A stretch of 44,556 nucleotides of DNA from contig JAIWNE010000178.1 of assembly GCA_025331445.1 (NCBI GenBank), forward strand, positions 1-44,556. Direction: 5' to 3'. This document shows, piece after piece, positions 1 to 12,300 of the stretch. The notes under the pieces are model-generated. The model was not told the origin of the DNA, made no database searches, and saw only the letters and a list, made by a program, of their open reading frames with translations. Source of the stretch: Blakeslea trispora (lineage: Eukaryota > Mucoromycota > Mucoromycetes > Mucorales > Choanephoraceae). The stretch's first letter is position 1. Every line of letters begins with the position of its first letter. The translations under genes and the position numbers were made by a program.

Positions 1-291
1 TGGATATCCAACTTTGCTGTTGGCTTATGGACACCTCCTTTACTTGAGGCTATTGGCTGGGGCACTTATATCTTTTACGCTGCATGGAATGTAGTTGCCT
101 TCTTTGTTGTCTGGAAATGGTTTGTTGAGACCAAAGGAAAAAGTCTTGAAGAGATTGATGCTTTATTCAAGGATAATGCTGCTGCTGTTGGTATTGATAA
201 CAGCTTCGAAACAGATCGAAAGAACTTTGAAAAGCCATACAAACATTCAACAGAAGACACTGTATCTCATGAGCATAAGGAACATGTTTAA
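1..291 (+). CDS. MFS sugar transporter, C-terminal end (partial)
   Basis: The window opens inside this gene; 96 codons in frame 1 remain before TAA at 289-291. The visible part has a hydrophobic segment (FYAAWNVVAFFVVWKWF) followed by VETKGKSLEEID. This is the family form of the PETKG-LEEI signature that closes the last membrane helix in fungal hexose/sugar porters of the major facilitator superfamily. A hydrophilic His/Glu-rich cytoplasmic tail ends the protein. The role would be sugar uptake at the plasma membrane; the substrate cannot be read from this fragment. No intron is seen in the visible part. Confidence 0.85.
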   Translation, partial: WISNFAVGLWTPPLLEAIGWGTYIFYAAWNVVAFFVVWKWFVETKGKSLEEIDALFKDNAAAVGIDNSFETDRKNFEKPYKHSTEDTVSHEHKEHV

Positions 292-1019
292 TTACTTTCA
301 TGTAAAAACAACCCTTAATTTGTATATAAAATGTATTTGTAATTAACTTATAAATCCCAAGTTTATACCTTTTTTCTTTTCTTTTTTGGTCATCTTCATC
401 TCATTTCTTTTAAGCTAATCAGGCCTGATTGGATGACTTGTTGTCCTTCAATACTAAGGCTTTTTCTATAGACGTATATTGGCTATCTTCAGAGTGCAAT
501 CAAATTAGCAGGAGCGAAGGTCCTGTGTCTATCCCTAGATTCTGTAAATAAATAACATATTTACTGGTTTTTATTATGCTGTAATTGCATGATCCGGTAT
601 CAGTTGCTGTATACAGAACCTAATCATCCGTTTCGACTGGTGCACACTCTTCATATTATTGACAGTGTATGCCCTTTTTTTTTCTCATAAACGCACAACG
701 ACGCAAGATACACAAAGTGCAGACCTTGAATGAAGGTTTAGCCAGATTGACTGTCAGAAATGAACAGGCTAAAGTGGAGCAGAGATTAACTGGTAATTTA
801 GCAAGTGCTTAAATAGTGATTCATTTATTAAGAATACAACAATTAGTAAATCCATTTGCTCTTTTTTCTTCTTCTGTGTTCAATCACAAGCATGTTGATA
901 ACAATGCAAAGGAAACCATCCTATAGGCTACTGAGATCGAAAAGAACAAAAAGTCGAAAAAAAAGCATATATGCGCGAACGCGAAGTTGTTTGCTTTTTT
1001 TTTCTATCATTTTCTAACT
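292..1019. other. Intergenic region with one small unassigned ORF
   Basis: AT-rich spacer between the sugar-transporter end and ULA1. It holds one 47-codon ORF at 669-812 (+) that starts MPFFFLINAQRRK and continues as a charged, helix-prone stretch. I do not recognise it and there is no second exon I can attach, so it may be chance or a gene remnant. No RNA gene or repeat is seen. The last 100 bases before 1020 are the likely ULA1 promoter and leader, with T-rich runs. Confidence 0.4.
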
Positions 1020-3091
1020 ATGACTACTATCGACTTGAAAACACAAAAATACGATAGACAGCTAAGGTGATTTATAAGATATCGAAAAGAGAGAGAGCCT
1101 TGAACTTATGAGTTGCACACAGACTTTGGGCTTCTACCGGACAACAAGCACTTGAACTTGCCAACATTTGTTTACTAAACGCCAACTCAACTGGTTGTGA
1201 GATTGTAAAGAATCTTGTTTTACCAGGTAATCAACATACCCTAAGCGTCATTAAAAAGGCATGTTCTTATCTATCTGTATAGGTGTAGGCAACGTCACAA
1301 TAGTAGACAATGCAACTGTAACAAAAGAAGATATACGTAACAATTTCTTTTTGGGAGCTGAAAGTACAGGCCAATCAAAAGCAAAGTCAGCAGCCGAGTT
1401 ACTTCAAGAATTGAACGAAGATGCAGTTGTGAATTATGTTGAAAAGGTAGACTTTCTATCTCTTGTTATTCAGTTACTTAAGGGATCTTTTTTTACAATA
1501 GGATCCAATTCAATTAATTGAAAATCAACCTGATTTCTTTCATCCTTTTACTATGGTTCTGGCTGTTAATTTGCCAAATGCTTCCTTGCATAAGCTTGCT
1601 TCTGTCTGTCATAGTACAGACAAGATCCTAATTACTGTTAAATGTAAGGGACTTGTAGGAACATTCACTGTACAATCCCCTGAACATACAGGTAAAAAAA
1701 AAAGAAGAAGAGGAGAGAGAAAAAGATCTGACATGGCTAAAATAGTGATCGAGACCCATCCCGAGAATGTAGCTGATTTACGCTTGTCTTGTCCATTTCA
1801 ACAGCTATTGGATTATGTTGATACGTTCGATTTGGATAGTTTGGATCAAACAGATCATGCCCATGTTCCTTTTGTCGTCATTCTGTTAAAGTATGCTAAA
1901 GCTTATGAAGCTGCACACGAGGGAAAAGCACCCCAAACCTATCAAGAAAGACAGGAACTGATCAAGATGTTGCGTGAACATATGCGAACACCTGATGAAG
2001 AAAACTTTGAAGAAGCAATTGCTAATGTTTGGAGATTGGCTTCTTCTTCAAATGTAATTGTATCCTTACACAAGGTTATACCCTACCGAGATCCTTACAA
2101 TTTTTATAGGTTTCATCTGAAGTACAACAGATTTTTAAAGATGTCTCCTGTCAGAATATCAATGGCAGTGTAAGTTTGATTATCTTTGTAGGTTATTTGT
2201 AAATTTAATGAACTGTTTTTCTTAGTCGCCTTATTTCTGGGTACTGACTCGAGCTGTACGTGACTTTATGGAAAATGAAGGAGGAGGTCAACTTCCTTTG
2301 TCTGGTAAACTGCCCGATATGAAGTCCGATACTGTCAACTATATTCAGTTACAGAATGTGTATCGTACCAAAGCTATGTCTGACCTTGAAGCCATTCGAC
2401 AGCGAGTGAATCAATTGGTCAAAGGTTTTGATATGACTATTTCAGATGAATCAATTGAAGTTTTCTGTAAAAATGCTGCCAATATCCGTGTCATCAAGTA
2501 CAAGCCAATTTTCAAAAATGGTGTAGAAGGTGACAGATTAGGCAAGTGTTTAGTAGAGGGCTCTATTTGCCTGTTTCTAATCTCTCTCTCTCTCTTGGTT
2601 GTCTAGTTCAATTACTAAAGAATGATGAGAACTTTGTGTACCATTTCGTGTTTGAAGCAAGTAGCTTATTTGAATCAGAATATCATCAACTTCCAGGTAA
2701 GAAAACAAAAAGAAGAAAGCAAGCCTGTAGCTTCATTGTTTCTCTATAGCATCAGATGAAGACATTGAAGGCTTAAAGCAACAGGTTTGTTTATTATTGG
2801 AAAGAAGAAATGTCTCTGTTGAGCAAATCGACCAGGTGATGGCAGGCGACTTTATGGGAAGAGCCATCTTAAATTAGTATGTTACTTTCATGGTTTTACA
2901 TAGCAGACTTCTAACCCTCTGGTAATGATAGTGTTCATTTTGGTGATTTAGAAGCTCCGAATTTAGCGGCTTTGTTAGGTGGCTTAGTTGCTCAAGAAGC
3001 GATCAAACTGATAACCCACCAGTATATACCTATCAACAATACCTGCGTATTCAATGGCATCACTTCCACAAGTAGTATATTTGAATTGTGA
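1020..3091 (+). CDS. ULA1: NEDD8-activating enzyme E1 regulatory subunit (NAE1/APP-BP1/Ula1)
   Basis: Ten exons join in phase: 1020-1066, 1123-1226, 1283-1446, 1502-1691, 1746-2053, 2110-2169, 2226-2541, 2607-2696, 2750-2876 and 2932-3091, giving 521 aa, close to the ~530 aa of the family. The start gives [16 protein letters not shown] then [11 protein letters not shown], the hallmark N-terminus of the adenylation-like half. Later blocks ([24 protein letters not shown], [30 protein letters not shown]) follow the family order. The protein pairs with Uba3 to activate NEDD8/Rub1 for cullin neddylation; this subunit carries no catalytic cysteine. Oddities: the 2542-2606 intron is GC-AG, and the 54-nt intron at 1692-1745 is stop-free and in frame. 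A second donor at 2060 could add two residues. Confidence 0.93.
2542..2606 (+). other. GC-AG intron in ULA1
   Basis: The exon ends ..GACAGATTAG and the intron opens GCAAGTG, the classic strong AG|GCAAGT context of GC-AG introns. It closes at GTCTAG (2601-2606). Only this splice restores the frame into [13 protein letters not shown]. No GT donor nearby gives an open reading frame. Confidence 0.85.
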
Positions 3092-3343
3092 AAGAAAATC
3101 ATACACATGCATATACACAGATCAATTGAATAAAATAATAATAATAATACTATTATGAAAAAAAAACAATACACACACATACACACACAGTGAGATAATA
3201 TAATACAAAGTATATAAAAAAAATGCTACATAAAAAAAGATATCTCAAAGATGCTTTGACATTATCCGACAGACTACCTCTGCTCTTTTCTTTTTCTCGC
3301 TTATGGTTTGAACTTCTAATAATTTATGATGCTTGTTTGTTAT

Positions 3344-5022
3344 TTACAATTTTCTCTGCTGTTCCATACGAGCAGCAACACAAGCAGTAAGAGCAGCACC
3401 AACACCACTACCATCTCTGGCGAGACCAAGGCGGACATTGTTTCGGATATCAGGAACATCAGGCATCATCTCCACAAGTGCTTCATAGATTCTTTCTTCA
3501 AATGATGGATAGAACTCATATAGAGAGCCATCAATACCAATATCACATCCTTCAGGACCGAGCTCACAATGTTCAACAATAGCAGCAATGGCAGTTGCAG
3601 CCAAACGAGCAGCACGCTTACCGACTAATTCACAGATCTTTTTAATAAAACCAGCTTCTTCTGTGGTCACATCATGCAAGTTCAGGTTGGTATCAAGGAT
3701 TTCTTTGGTGTCTCTGTAGTCTTCGGTATCATCCAATTCAATGTTGGACATGAAGGCAGTCTCAAATGACCAGTGTCGAGTGATATCCTTGGACCAAGCA
3801 AGTGATGACTTTGTCTCACGCTTCAACAACAATTCACGATCGATCATATCGGTCAAGACGTTACGAGTGATTTCGCCAAGGTACATACCAGACACCATCT
3901 TTTCATAGAGTTGGGCATGAGGGTTGATGGATTGACGATCGAGTTTGTTATCAAAACGAGTCAAAGGCAAGATGTGACGTTCATTATCAAAGGCTCCGAG
4001 TTCCATATTGATAATCATTTCGTCAGCAGTTGTCTTACCACCCTTCCATTTAGTGATTTTATCCATCTTTTCAATATAAGCACCATTGGCACCTGTACCG
4101 AAAATTAGACCAGCTAATGTAGCAGGCTTATTGTAAGCATTCGATAAGAGTGTACCGACAGTATCGTTCACAAGAGCAGAAACACGGACGGGTACATGTT
4201 TTCTAAGTAAAGCATCTTGTAGCAACAAAACAGGATCCTTTCCAACAGCACCAGAACAAGCAAAGCCCTTGGTCCATGTAGAGAGAATACCTCGATTAAT
4301 CTATTCATACAAGTATATATAAATAATCTGGCCTGCTTTTCTTAAGAGTTGATTGCTGAGATTTTTTTTTTTTAGTATTACCTTGGATTGAAGTACTGGG
4401 AAAGAGAAAGTGTAACCTAAATTAAGCTCGGTCTCTTGGTCTTCAAGACCTTGTTCAGTCAAGAAAGTATCTACACACTCGGCAATATAATCTATTGATC
4501 AAATAAATTAAATTCACCTGTTAGTTCGGAGTTCTAGCTTGTTTCATCTGGTTTCTATTTGACATTACCACAAAGGTTGCGCATAGGACCCAATTTCAAT
4601 TCATCAGATACCTTTGACTTGGCAGAAACAGTCTTATATTTGCCTTCACCCAATAAAGTAACAAGAACCACACGCAAGTTAGTACCACCTAAATCAAGAG
4701 CGAGAAAATGACCTTCTTCTTTGCCTGATGGACAAAAAAAAAGAAAATTAAACGCGTATTAGAATGACATGGTCATGAATCACGCTGTTACTTTTTCTTG
4801 TTTACCTGTCAAGCGACCCTCAACATAAGAAGGAATCATGGCTACTGTAGCGCCTTCATTTTGAAGCCCCTTATCCATTTCCTTTTTGAAATGTTCCTTA
4901 ATACGATTGAGATAATTGGTGTCAACACTGAATTGGTCAATGATATCGTTCATATAAGCTTGCTGCTCGGGAGTACCACCGAGTTTCTTGACTTCATGAG
5001 CTTTAGGTGTCTTGCTGGCCAT
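3344..5022 (-). CDS. HXK: Hexokinase
   Basis: Four exons (5022-4806, 4724-4569, 4491-4382, 4300-3344) give 479 aa, normal for a fungal hexokinase. It phosphorylates glucose/fructose with ATP in the cytosol. Visible motifs are the phosphate loop LALDLGGTNLRVVLV, the sugar-binding FSFPVLQSKINRG and WTKGF, NDTVGTLLSNAY, GTGANGAYIE, the NMELGAFD block, and the adenosine-site DGSGVGAALTACVAAR near the C-terminus. All three introns are 77-81 nt and GT-AG. One departure is ELGAFD where most family members have EWGAF(D); the sugar-contact Glu is kept. The start at 5022 is the only upstream Met in frame (MASKTPKAHEVKKLGG). It is transcribed away from the long empty region 5.0-7.9 kb, which is its likely promoter. 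Confidence 0.95.
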
Positions 5023-7879
5023 TATGTATGCGTGTATGTGTGTTTGAACAAGAAGAAAAGAGAGAAGAAAAGAAGAAGAAAAGACAATAAAAAACCCTTC
5101 ATTTCTATTTATGCGACGGACTTTTTTTTTTATTTAGAAAAAAAAATTGACCTTGGATAATCCATTGAATTTAAAACACAGTGATTTGAGCATGATAAAC
5201 TCCAACCTATGTTGCTACTCAACTGATTCCTTTTTCTTTTTGGTGGGATATGATGATCATTAGGGAAACAAGAGAAAAAGAGAGAGAAGTTTATGAAAGA
5301 AGAAATTAGCTAGTTTAGCAAGTGATCCTCCCTTTTCTTAATTCTTGCTAGACCCTGTGCAATTGCACTTGTTTTAGTGCCATGCGTCGATGAGTTGATA
5401 ACATGAAATGTTGGGCTTCAACGGACATTCAAAATTACTGTGACTTCTATCGAATTCTAGAATACAATTGAATACAAGTAAAAGGATCAACACACACAAC
5501 AGTTTACTGGCAAAGCCATATACCAAAAAAAGAAAAAGTAGAGGGAACCAAAAGAAAGTCTAAACGATCAAATCAATGAGCTTCTTTTTGAATTTAATTG
5601 AATACAAAGTTGTCTTTCCATTTAAAAAAAAAAAAGTAATGGAAAAATACATACGTCAATGACAAGCTGGAATTCATTTGGAGACTAGGCAAAATATAGA
5701 AATAATATGATGACATCCAAATTGCATTGCCCAAATTTAGTATATGACATAAAGGAACAAGAAGTGAGCAGCCACAGTGAACAAGAAACGAAACAGAATA
5801 TCCTCTCCCTTTTTTTCAAGTATCGAATGCGACAGACCAGTTCAAGTTTCTTTCTAGATACTTGAAAAATAAATACAAGACTTCTATTTAAGCTTGATAA
5901 ATCATTGGGTGTATGGAAGAAAAAAGGATGTACAGGGTAAATATCAAACCCCTTTTTAATTCCACTGCTGCGATTCATCTCAAGCACTCTGCCTACCTAT
6001 AGTTCATGTAGAAAAAAATTAGGAAGGGGCTATGGCAAGAATGATAAAACAAGTATGGAGATCACAACATGTGTACTGTGTGATATCTATCGTAATTACC
6101 GGAAGCTTACTGAATAAGTATAAATCAAAATGAACAAGCTGATTCGTACCTGTACCTTTCAATGCTCCTGCACAAATGTCCATGGTGTTTTAAAATTAAA
6201 AAAGAGTTATTTGTGAACGAATGAGGAAATTTTCCACAATCAAGCAACTGTTCATTAGATTGATTAAATGTATGGCTCTAATATTAAGCAATCACAGTTA
6301 CACTGCAGGATTATAAAAATATCACTCACTGCACTGCACTGCATTGACAAGTGACCCCCCATGGATGAATAGGTTCTTCAGCCTTGCGTGTTAGTATGCT
6401 ATCACCTGCTTGTTTTAAAGCAAGAAGCACATATGCTTATTTCGATACAAAAGATTATCTATGACCATTAAGCTTTTTGGACACATTTTACTAGTGAGAT
6501 TTGCTGTAATTTTCAGCAAAGCATATAGGAATTACGGGACATAGCTCTCACCTTTTTTTTTTTCGAGAAGAAGATAATAAACAAATAAAGATTGTATTGT
6601 TATCGGTCTTTTTCAAAAACATTGAGATTGTCTGCCTTCTTTTCATTGCCACAATTCTCTTTCTATCTAGCTTATTTTCTGGATGCTTATAAAAGAGACT
6701 ATTTTATTGAATAAAAGTAAATAGGATAGAATGACTTTTGACAACAACTAATGTAGTCAACATAGTTCATGTTGCTCCTCCCTCTTTCTATCCAACAACT
6801 TATTGCCTAATGATTGTTCTCTAAAATATGAAAAGCTCATCAGCTCTCACGACTAACCCTTCTGCTCCTTATTTGTGTCTTGTACGACTCTAGGTTGCTT
6901 TTTGTTCTACAAAATGATCAGCTTATGACTAAAACTTTGTGCGTCAATACCGTGCTATGTGTTGACTTATCTTGATTCACTTGTAGCATCTTATCTATTT
7001 GCTCTCTTTGTGTTTATTTAAATTGCTTGCCTCTTTAGTCTAATCATATTGGTGCGATAACACAATAGAATATTCTCGTGGTCCGACCTTATGTTTTTTT
7101 CTGTCTTGAAGTTGTTGTTTGTCACCAAGATGGATCGAGCGTGTGTGTGTAAAGAGTGCTTACACAATTTTTTCTCTTTCAACAGTAGGTGACTCGACAC
7201 CTTTCTGTCTGATCATCGACGGTTGCTATTAGTTTTCAGAAAAAAGATTGGTTTGTTGCAATAAAAAGAAGCAACACTTTTGCTGTGTAATGTTAAGTGA
7301 AGGGTAAGGCATGATCTTTGAATTTTATTGTTTCCTGATAAAGCCATCCAATGATTCTAAACAATTAACATGGCTTGATATAAATAAATTGAAGAATTGC
7401 TTGATGGCAAATAATTGAATTTCATTATGTTATTTGACTATCTTCTTTCTTCAATAGAGCAGACTTTGTCCAACGTACACTGATTGGTTACTTGTAGGTT
7501 ATAGATTTCTTTGTAATTTATTTAGTAGCTATAAAGAGATTCTACATGATGGAAAGATTCTATTTTTTATTGGCTTGTCAAAAGTGTTGTTTAATGGATT
7601 GATCTCAGCATATTTCACAATTTCTTCCCTTACTCAAAACCAACAAGGAAACAGACGATGGTTATAGCAAACTTGTAAAATTCTATCTTCCTGTCAAGTC
7701 CGTTCAGAGCCGATCATTTAAGAAATCTTTTGTTACTCTTCAATTAAATCAATTGTAGTGAGTTTTTGACTCTTTTTTTTTTCCTTTATTTCAAAATAAC
7801 AATGAAAAAGAGGACAAAGAAATAGAAATGCTTTAAAACGAATTTCCTTTTCTCTTCTCTTCTTTTGTTTGCTAGATTC
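5023..7879. other. 2.9-kb gene-poor region
   Basis: I find no convincing gene. It is AT-rich with many short homopolymers. A 55-codon ORF on the minus strand (about 6183 to 6016, beginning MDICAGALKGTG) and a 100-codon minus ORF (5987-5685) have no recognisable content. A short CACTG-type tandem lies near 6325-6345. Between 7440 and 7770 (+) several short stretches read as plausible peptide in alternating frames, for example 7611-7755 (ISQFLPLLKTNKETDD...), which could be upstream exons of the 7880 gene or decayed coding DNA. The part next to 5022 should hold the hexokinase promoter. Confidence 0.4.
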
Positions 7880-8850
7880 ATGTCTAATCATTCTCAATCA
7901 GCTAATTCCACAAAAGAGCCATTTGTTCTTATTTACAGCGAAGACCCAGGTAAGAAAAAACAGCAGGAAAAGTAGAGGATGGATGATGAACAAAGCCATT
8001 TCTTCTCTAGATCAGCCTGTATTTGACATGACAGTTCAATCAGAAACAATGTTGGATGAACAAATCACTAATAACCAAGGCAGCTCAGCTCCTTCTACCT
8101 CAGATGCCGCTGGCATATCTAGACCAACATTTGATCCAGAGTATGATATGGTTGTTTCTCCGTCTGTCTCTCCTACAACAGACTTGCCAAGCTGTACAGA
8201 CTCGCATGGGCTCAGAAACAGAAGATTTAGATCCTACCAACTATGTAAGTCTCCCAAATGTTTTTACAATGAAGAGTGTTAAATACAAAATACTTTCAAT
8301 GATAGTGATCATGAATTTAGTGAAGTATCATTGCAGAACGGTGAATTTGCTATACAGATCTACTGTAGTTTCCTCCTTTTATCATCCTACACCTTCGATT
8401 GACATTGTGAAATACTTTAAATGGATTTTGCGAAAGATACATAAACTTAATCGAAACTTGCCTAAGCAAATGGCTAAACGCAATCGACTTTTATGCAACT
8501 TTGGTGGGTTTCTTGCTCGGCATGACTTTAATTTGCTCCATCTGACAAGAGCCCTTTCACGTATCACTCGTATCACGATGAGCTGGATCAACAGTACATT
8601 GAATGCTGCTCAGCGCGCCTATGAACTCTTTCAACTCTTTGGTGATCGCGTCTTTCAGTTTCCTTTTGTCTTCAATCGAAGCTTGATGGAATTAATGGAT
8701 CAAGTTGAATTCTCTGCCGCGCTTGACTTGTTGAAGAAATATGAATTGGCCTTGTTGTATCTCTTTAGAGAACAGTTCAACAAACGTCAAATGGCTGCTG
8801 CTGACTCACAAACACTTGGAAATAATTTCCCAGTGCTAAATTTGCGATGA
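7880..8850 (+). CDS. Hypothetical protein, helical C-terminal domain
   Basis: I do not recognise this protein. Three exons (7880-7949, 8011-8244, 8306-8850) join in phase to 282 aa, using GT-AG introns of 61 nt each. The first third is polar and Ser/Thr/Asp-rich, probably disordered. The last ~180 residues are basic and helical, with FGGFLARHDFNLLHLTRAL, MSWINSTLNAAQRAYELF, and the end LLKKYELALLYLFREQFNKRQ. The Met at 7880 is the first in this frame, but a TTG-TAG-flanked open stretch at 7611-7755 can be spliced in front of it, so the true start may be further upstream. Frame choice in 8190-8305 is also uncertain, because another frame there is rich in acidic codons. Confidence 0.55.
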
Positions 8851-9387
8851 TACATTCATCCATTGCTGTATGCATACAAACATATTCTAGTCCCTCCAAA
8901 TGTGCTATAAATGATATGAATACTAAATTAGAATTGTCGATTTTTTTTTATTTTGAGAATATGATTAGGAAAGAACACTATCAAAAGAAGCAATCTGATT
9001 CAATTAAGCGTGAACAGTCAACTAACGAGAAAGAAATCAAGTTATTTGGAGATGGTTTGTTTATGATACGGGAAGATTACTTAAGTCGTGTTCCTGAATC
9101 CAACTAAGCCACCAGCTCCTATTTTATGTACCTTAAATTACTGCGTTTCATGGTGTTATAGAACAAATAAAAGAAAGACCCTATTTTCAAGACAAAAAGG
9201 AATCGAAACTGTTCCAAATGGACCAAGAATAAAGTTCGATTGCATTGTAGACGCGTAACAGATATATTATCCATTTCCTTTTTTTTGTGCGACGCTGATT
9301 TGGTGAAGTTTGAAATTTGAAGGACAAAACCATTTTTTTTTATTTTTATTTTTTTTTTTTTTTACCTGTTCTTGTAGTGATCTCGAC
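8851..9387. other. Intergenic: 3' end of the 7880 gene and promoter of KAP114
   Basis: A lysine-rich 86-codon ORF (8847-9107) overlaps the stop of the previous gene. It lacks any motif I know and is probably untranslated. A long T-tract (about 9330-9363) followed by CTTGTAG just before the KAP114 ATG resembles an intron end, so KAP114 may have a 5'-UTR intron. Confidence 0.4.
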
Positions 9388-12300
9388 ATGGATAACGCAG
9401 TTTTTGAAACTCTTTTGCAAGTAGCTGACAGTGACGGCTCCATTCGTACTGCTGCTGAAAACAGACTTAAGGAGTTAGCTGTTCAACCCGGTATGTCACA
9501 CTCTTCTTTTTCTTTTTTGCAAGTGTATCAAAATAACACTTTATTAGAATTTCCTATCAGTCTCGCCAAGTTGACTGTATCTCAACAGCATGCTATTCCC
9601 CAGCGTCAAATATCCTTTTTTATTGAACTATAAAAATATAGACACACTGATCTTTTCTTATATCAAAATAATGATGCCTTAACTTTGTTTGCTTTATTTT
9701 ACTTAGCTGCTTTGACTCTCAAGACCTATGTCACAACTCACTGGTCCAGTAAGAATGATGATAAGTTCGTAGGTCCTGAACCTACTTCTGAAGTAAGTTT
9801 GCTCAAGCTACAAATATGTGTTCATTATGACTTAACGTATCATCTATTGCTTAGAGCAAGGCTGCTGTACGCGAAATCATCGTTACTGGCTTGGCTGATC
9901 CTGAATCCAAGATTCGTGTAGTAAGCGCTTATGTTGTCTCTCGTATTGCTCACGATGATTTCCCTGAAGATTGGCCCAACTTGTTTGATATATTGTTGAG
10001 CTATCTTAAATCCAACAGTTCTGAAAGTGTTCATGGTGCTATGCATGTCTTGTTGGAAATGGTCAAGAGAGATATCAGCATTCAACAGTTGCCTCAAATT
10101 GGCCCTGTTTTGATTCCTGAAATGTATCGTATTTTGACTTCTGATAATGTAAGGGAAAAAGTCGAAAGAGAAGAAGAGGTAGACTCATCTTTCTATTATT
10201 TAGGTATATTCATTCAGTACGCGTGGTAGAGCTGTCAATATTTTGACAAGTTGTATTGAAATGCTGTCTACTTTGCGTGAAGAAAATCCCGCCTTAGCCG
10301 AACAATTCATTGCACCTATCATTCCTCAATGGATGGAAGCCTTTATTGTCATCCTCAACCACCATGTGCAAGATGATGCTGAAAAGGCAACAGAGGAATA
10401 CGGCTTGAAGATGAAGGTTGTCAAATGTATCTGTACATTGAATGCAGAATTCCCCAAATACATTTCTGCTTCTCTTCCTCAGGTGTTTGAACCCATTTGG
10501 ATGGATCTTTACAATTTGCGTGAGCGATACGTTCAAGAGTTTGTTAGTGAATCGGGTGATATTGGAGAGACCTTCCAGGATTCGGAGGGTAACGAGATTG
10601 GTTTCCAAAACTTATTGTACGTTCTCTTTGACTTTATCTCTGCTGCCTGTAAGAAAAAGTCAGTCAAGAGCTTGTTTGTCAACAACGAAGGTGCTGCCAC
10701 TGGCTTTTTCGAACAACTGTTATATGTCTATCTTGTCTATATGCAAATCACTCAAGAGCAGATTGAGATGTGGTCAAATGATGCCAATCAATTTGTCGCT
10801 GATGAAGAAGATGGCACATTTACCTTCAATGCTCGTGTAGCCTCAATTGATGTTCTCTTGTCTCTTCAAGAAACTTTCCCTGCTCCTTTCTTTAACGCAT
10901 TGACTGCTGCTGTTCAACGTCATGTAGCTGAATCTGTTGAAGCACACAAAGCAGGTAACCCCGATTGGTGGAAGATTCAAGAGTCTTGTCTTTTGGCTGT
11001 CGGTCGTGTTTCTGAGGAATTGATGGATCTTTTGGCTGATGAAAACAAGAGTGTACAATTTGATTTGAAGAGCATGTTTGATCATGTTGTTTTAGAGGAC
11101 ATGAAAGCTACAGGTAAATAGAATTCAATGCTGGATATGACAAAGGCATCTAAATCACTTTTTTCTTTCTTTTGTAGATTTCCCTTTCTTACAGGGTCGT
11201 GCTTTCGTATTTGCTTCTGAATTTGCCAAGATTTTGCCTACGGATATGGCTAGTCAATACGTTGCTGTTGCTGTTCAAGCCTTACAATCACCCAATAGCG
11301 GTATTCCTGTCAAGATTTCTGCTTTAAGAGCTTTGGATAACTACTGTAAATACCTTAACCCTACTTATGTGACTCCTTATCAAGTCAATATCATGGAAGG
11401 TACCTGTCAGCTCTTGCCTATGGCTTCTGAAGAGTCTCTTATGTTGTTGCTTGACACACTTGCCTCAGCTGTCAAGATCAACCAGGAAGTGACTGCTCGA
11501 TATGAACATATCTTGACACCTGCTATTCTTCAAATTTGGGAAAAGCATGCATCTGATTCTATTATTACCAGCTATATTCTTGATTTGTTTGAAGAATTTG
11601 CAAAGAACAACTATTATTATGCTGCTCTCTGTAAGACTGCTCTCCCTTTTGTTAGCCAAGTCTTCTCTACACCCAACACAGATCCTGTTGTTCATGCAGT
11701 AAGTATCTATAATTGAAGAAACACTTTCTCTTATACATTCTGTTTTATTGTTAGTCTGCTATTGATCTTTTGACTGCTATGGCCACTTATGGTCCCTCTC
11801 CCTTACCTAATGAATTTACTGAACAAATGTTCCCTAGCTTGATGCAATTGGCTTGGAGTGTTCATGATATTGATTTACTCCAAAGTGCTCAAGAGTGTCT
11901 CAAGACATTTATTAGCAAGGATGCTGAGCACATTATGGGATGGCGCGATCCTTCTGGCAAGTCTGGTTTGGACTACATTATTCATTTTATTGCCAAGTTA
12001 CTTGAGCCTACTGGTTCAGATTCTGATGCCATTTTTGTTGGTGATCTGATTGTCACACTCATCCAAAAAGTGGGTCATGGAATTGCACCTGTCTTGCCTG
12101 ACCTCTTGACTGCTGTTTTGGCTCGTTTGATGAACACAGACTATCAACCATTCATTCAGTCTCTTGTCATGGTGTTTGCCCATCTATTTATCACACAACA
12201 AGAGACAGTCTTCCAATTCTTATGTGATGCTCAAATCAGTGGTAGAAATGGTTTGGACATCTTGATGACTACCTGGTGTGATAACTACGATAGCTTCTCT

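Noticed and set aside
2054..2109. A second U12-like donor (GTATCCTTAC at 2060) in ULA1
   Set aside because: The ordinary donor at 2054 gives a gap-free match to the family ([10 protein letters not shown]), and the candidate branch site (TCCTTAC) lacks one base of the U12 consensus.
5685..5987. 100-codon minus-strand ORF upstream of hexokinase
   Set aside because: No motif, odd composition with Phe/Cys runs, and no splice partner; likely chance in AT-rich DNA.
8847..9107. 86-codon ORF overlapping the stop of the 7880 gene
   Set aside because: Low-complexity charged sequence beginning in the 3' end; not linkable by splicing.
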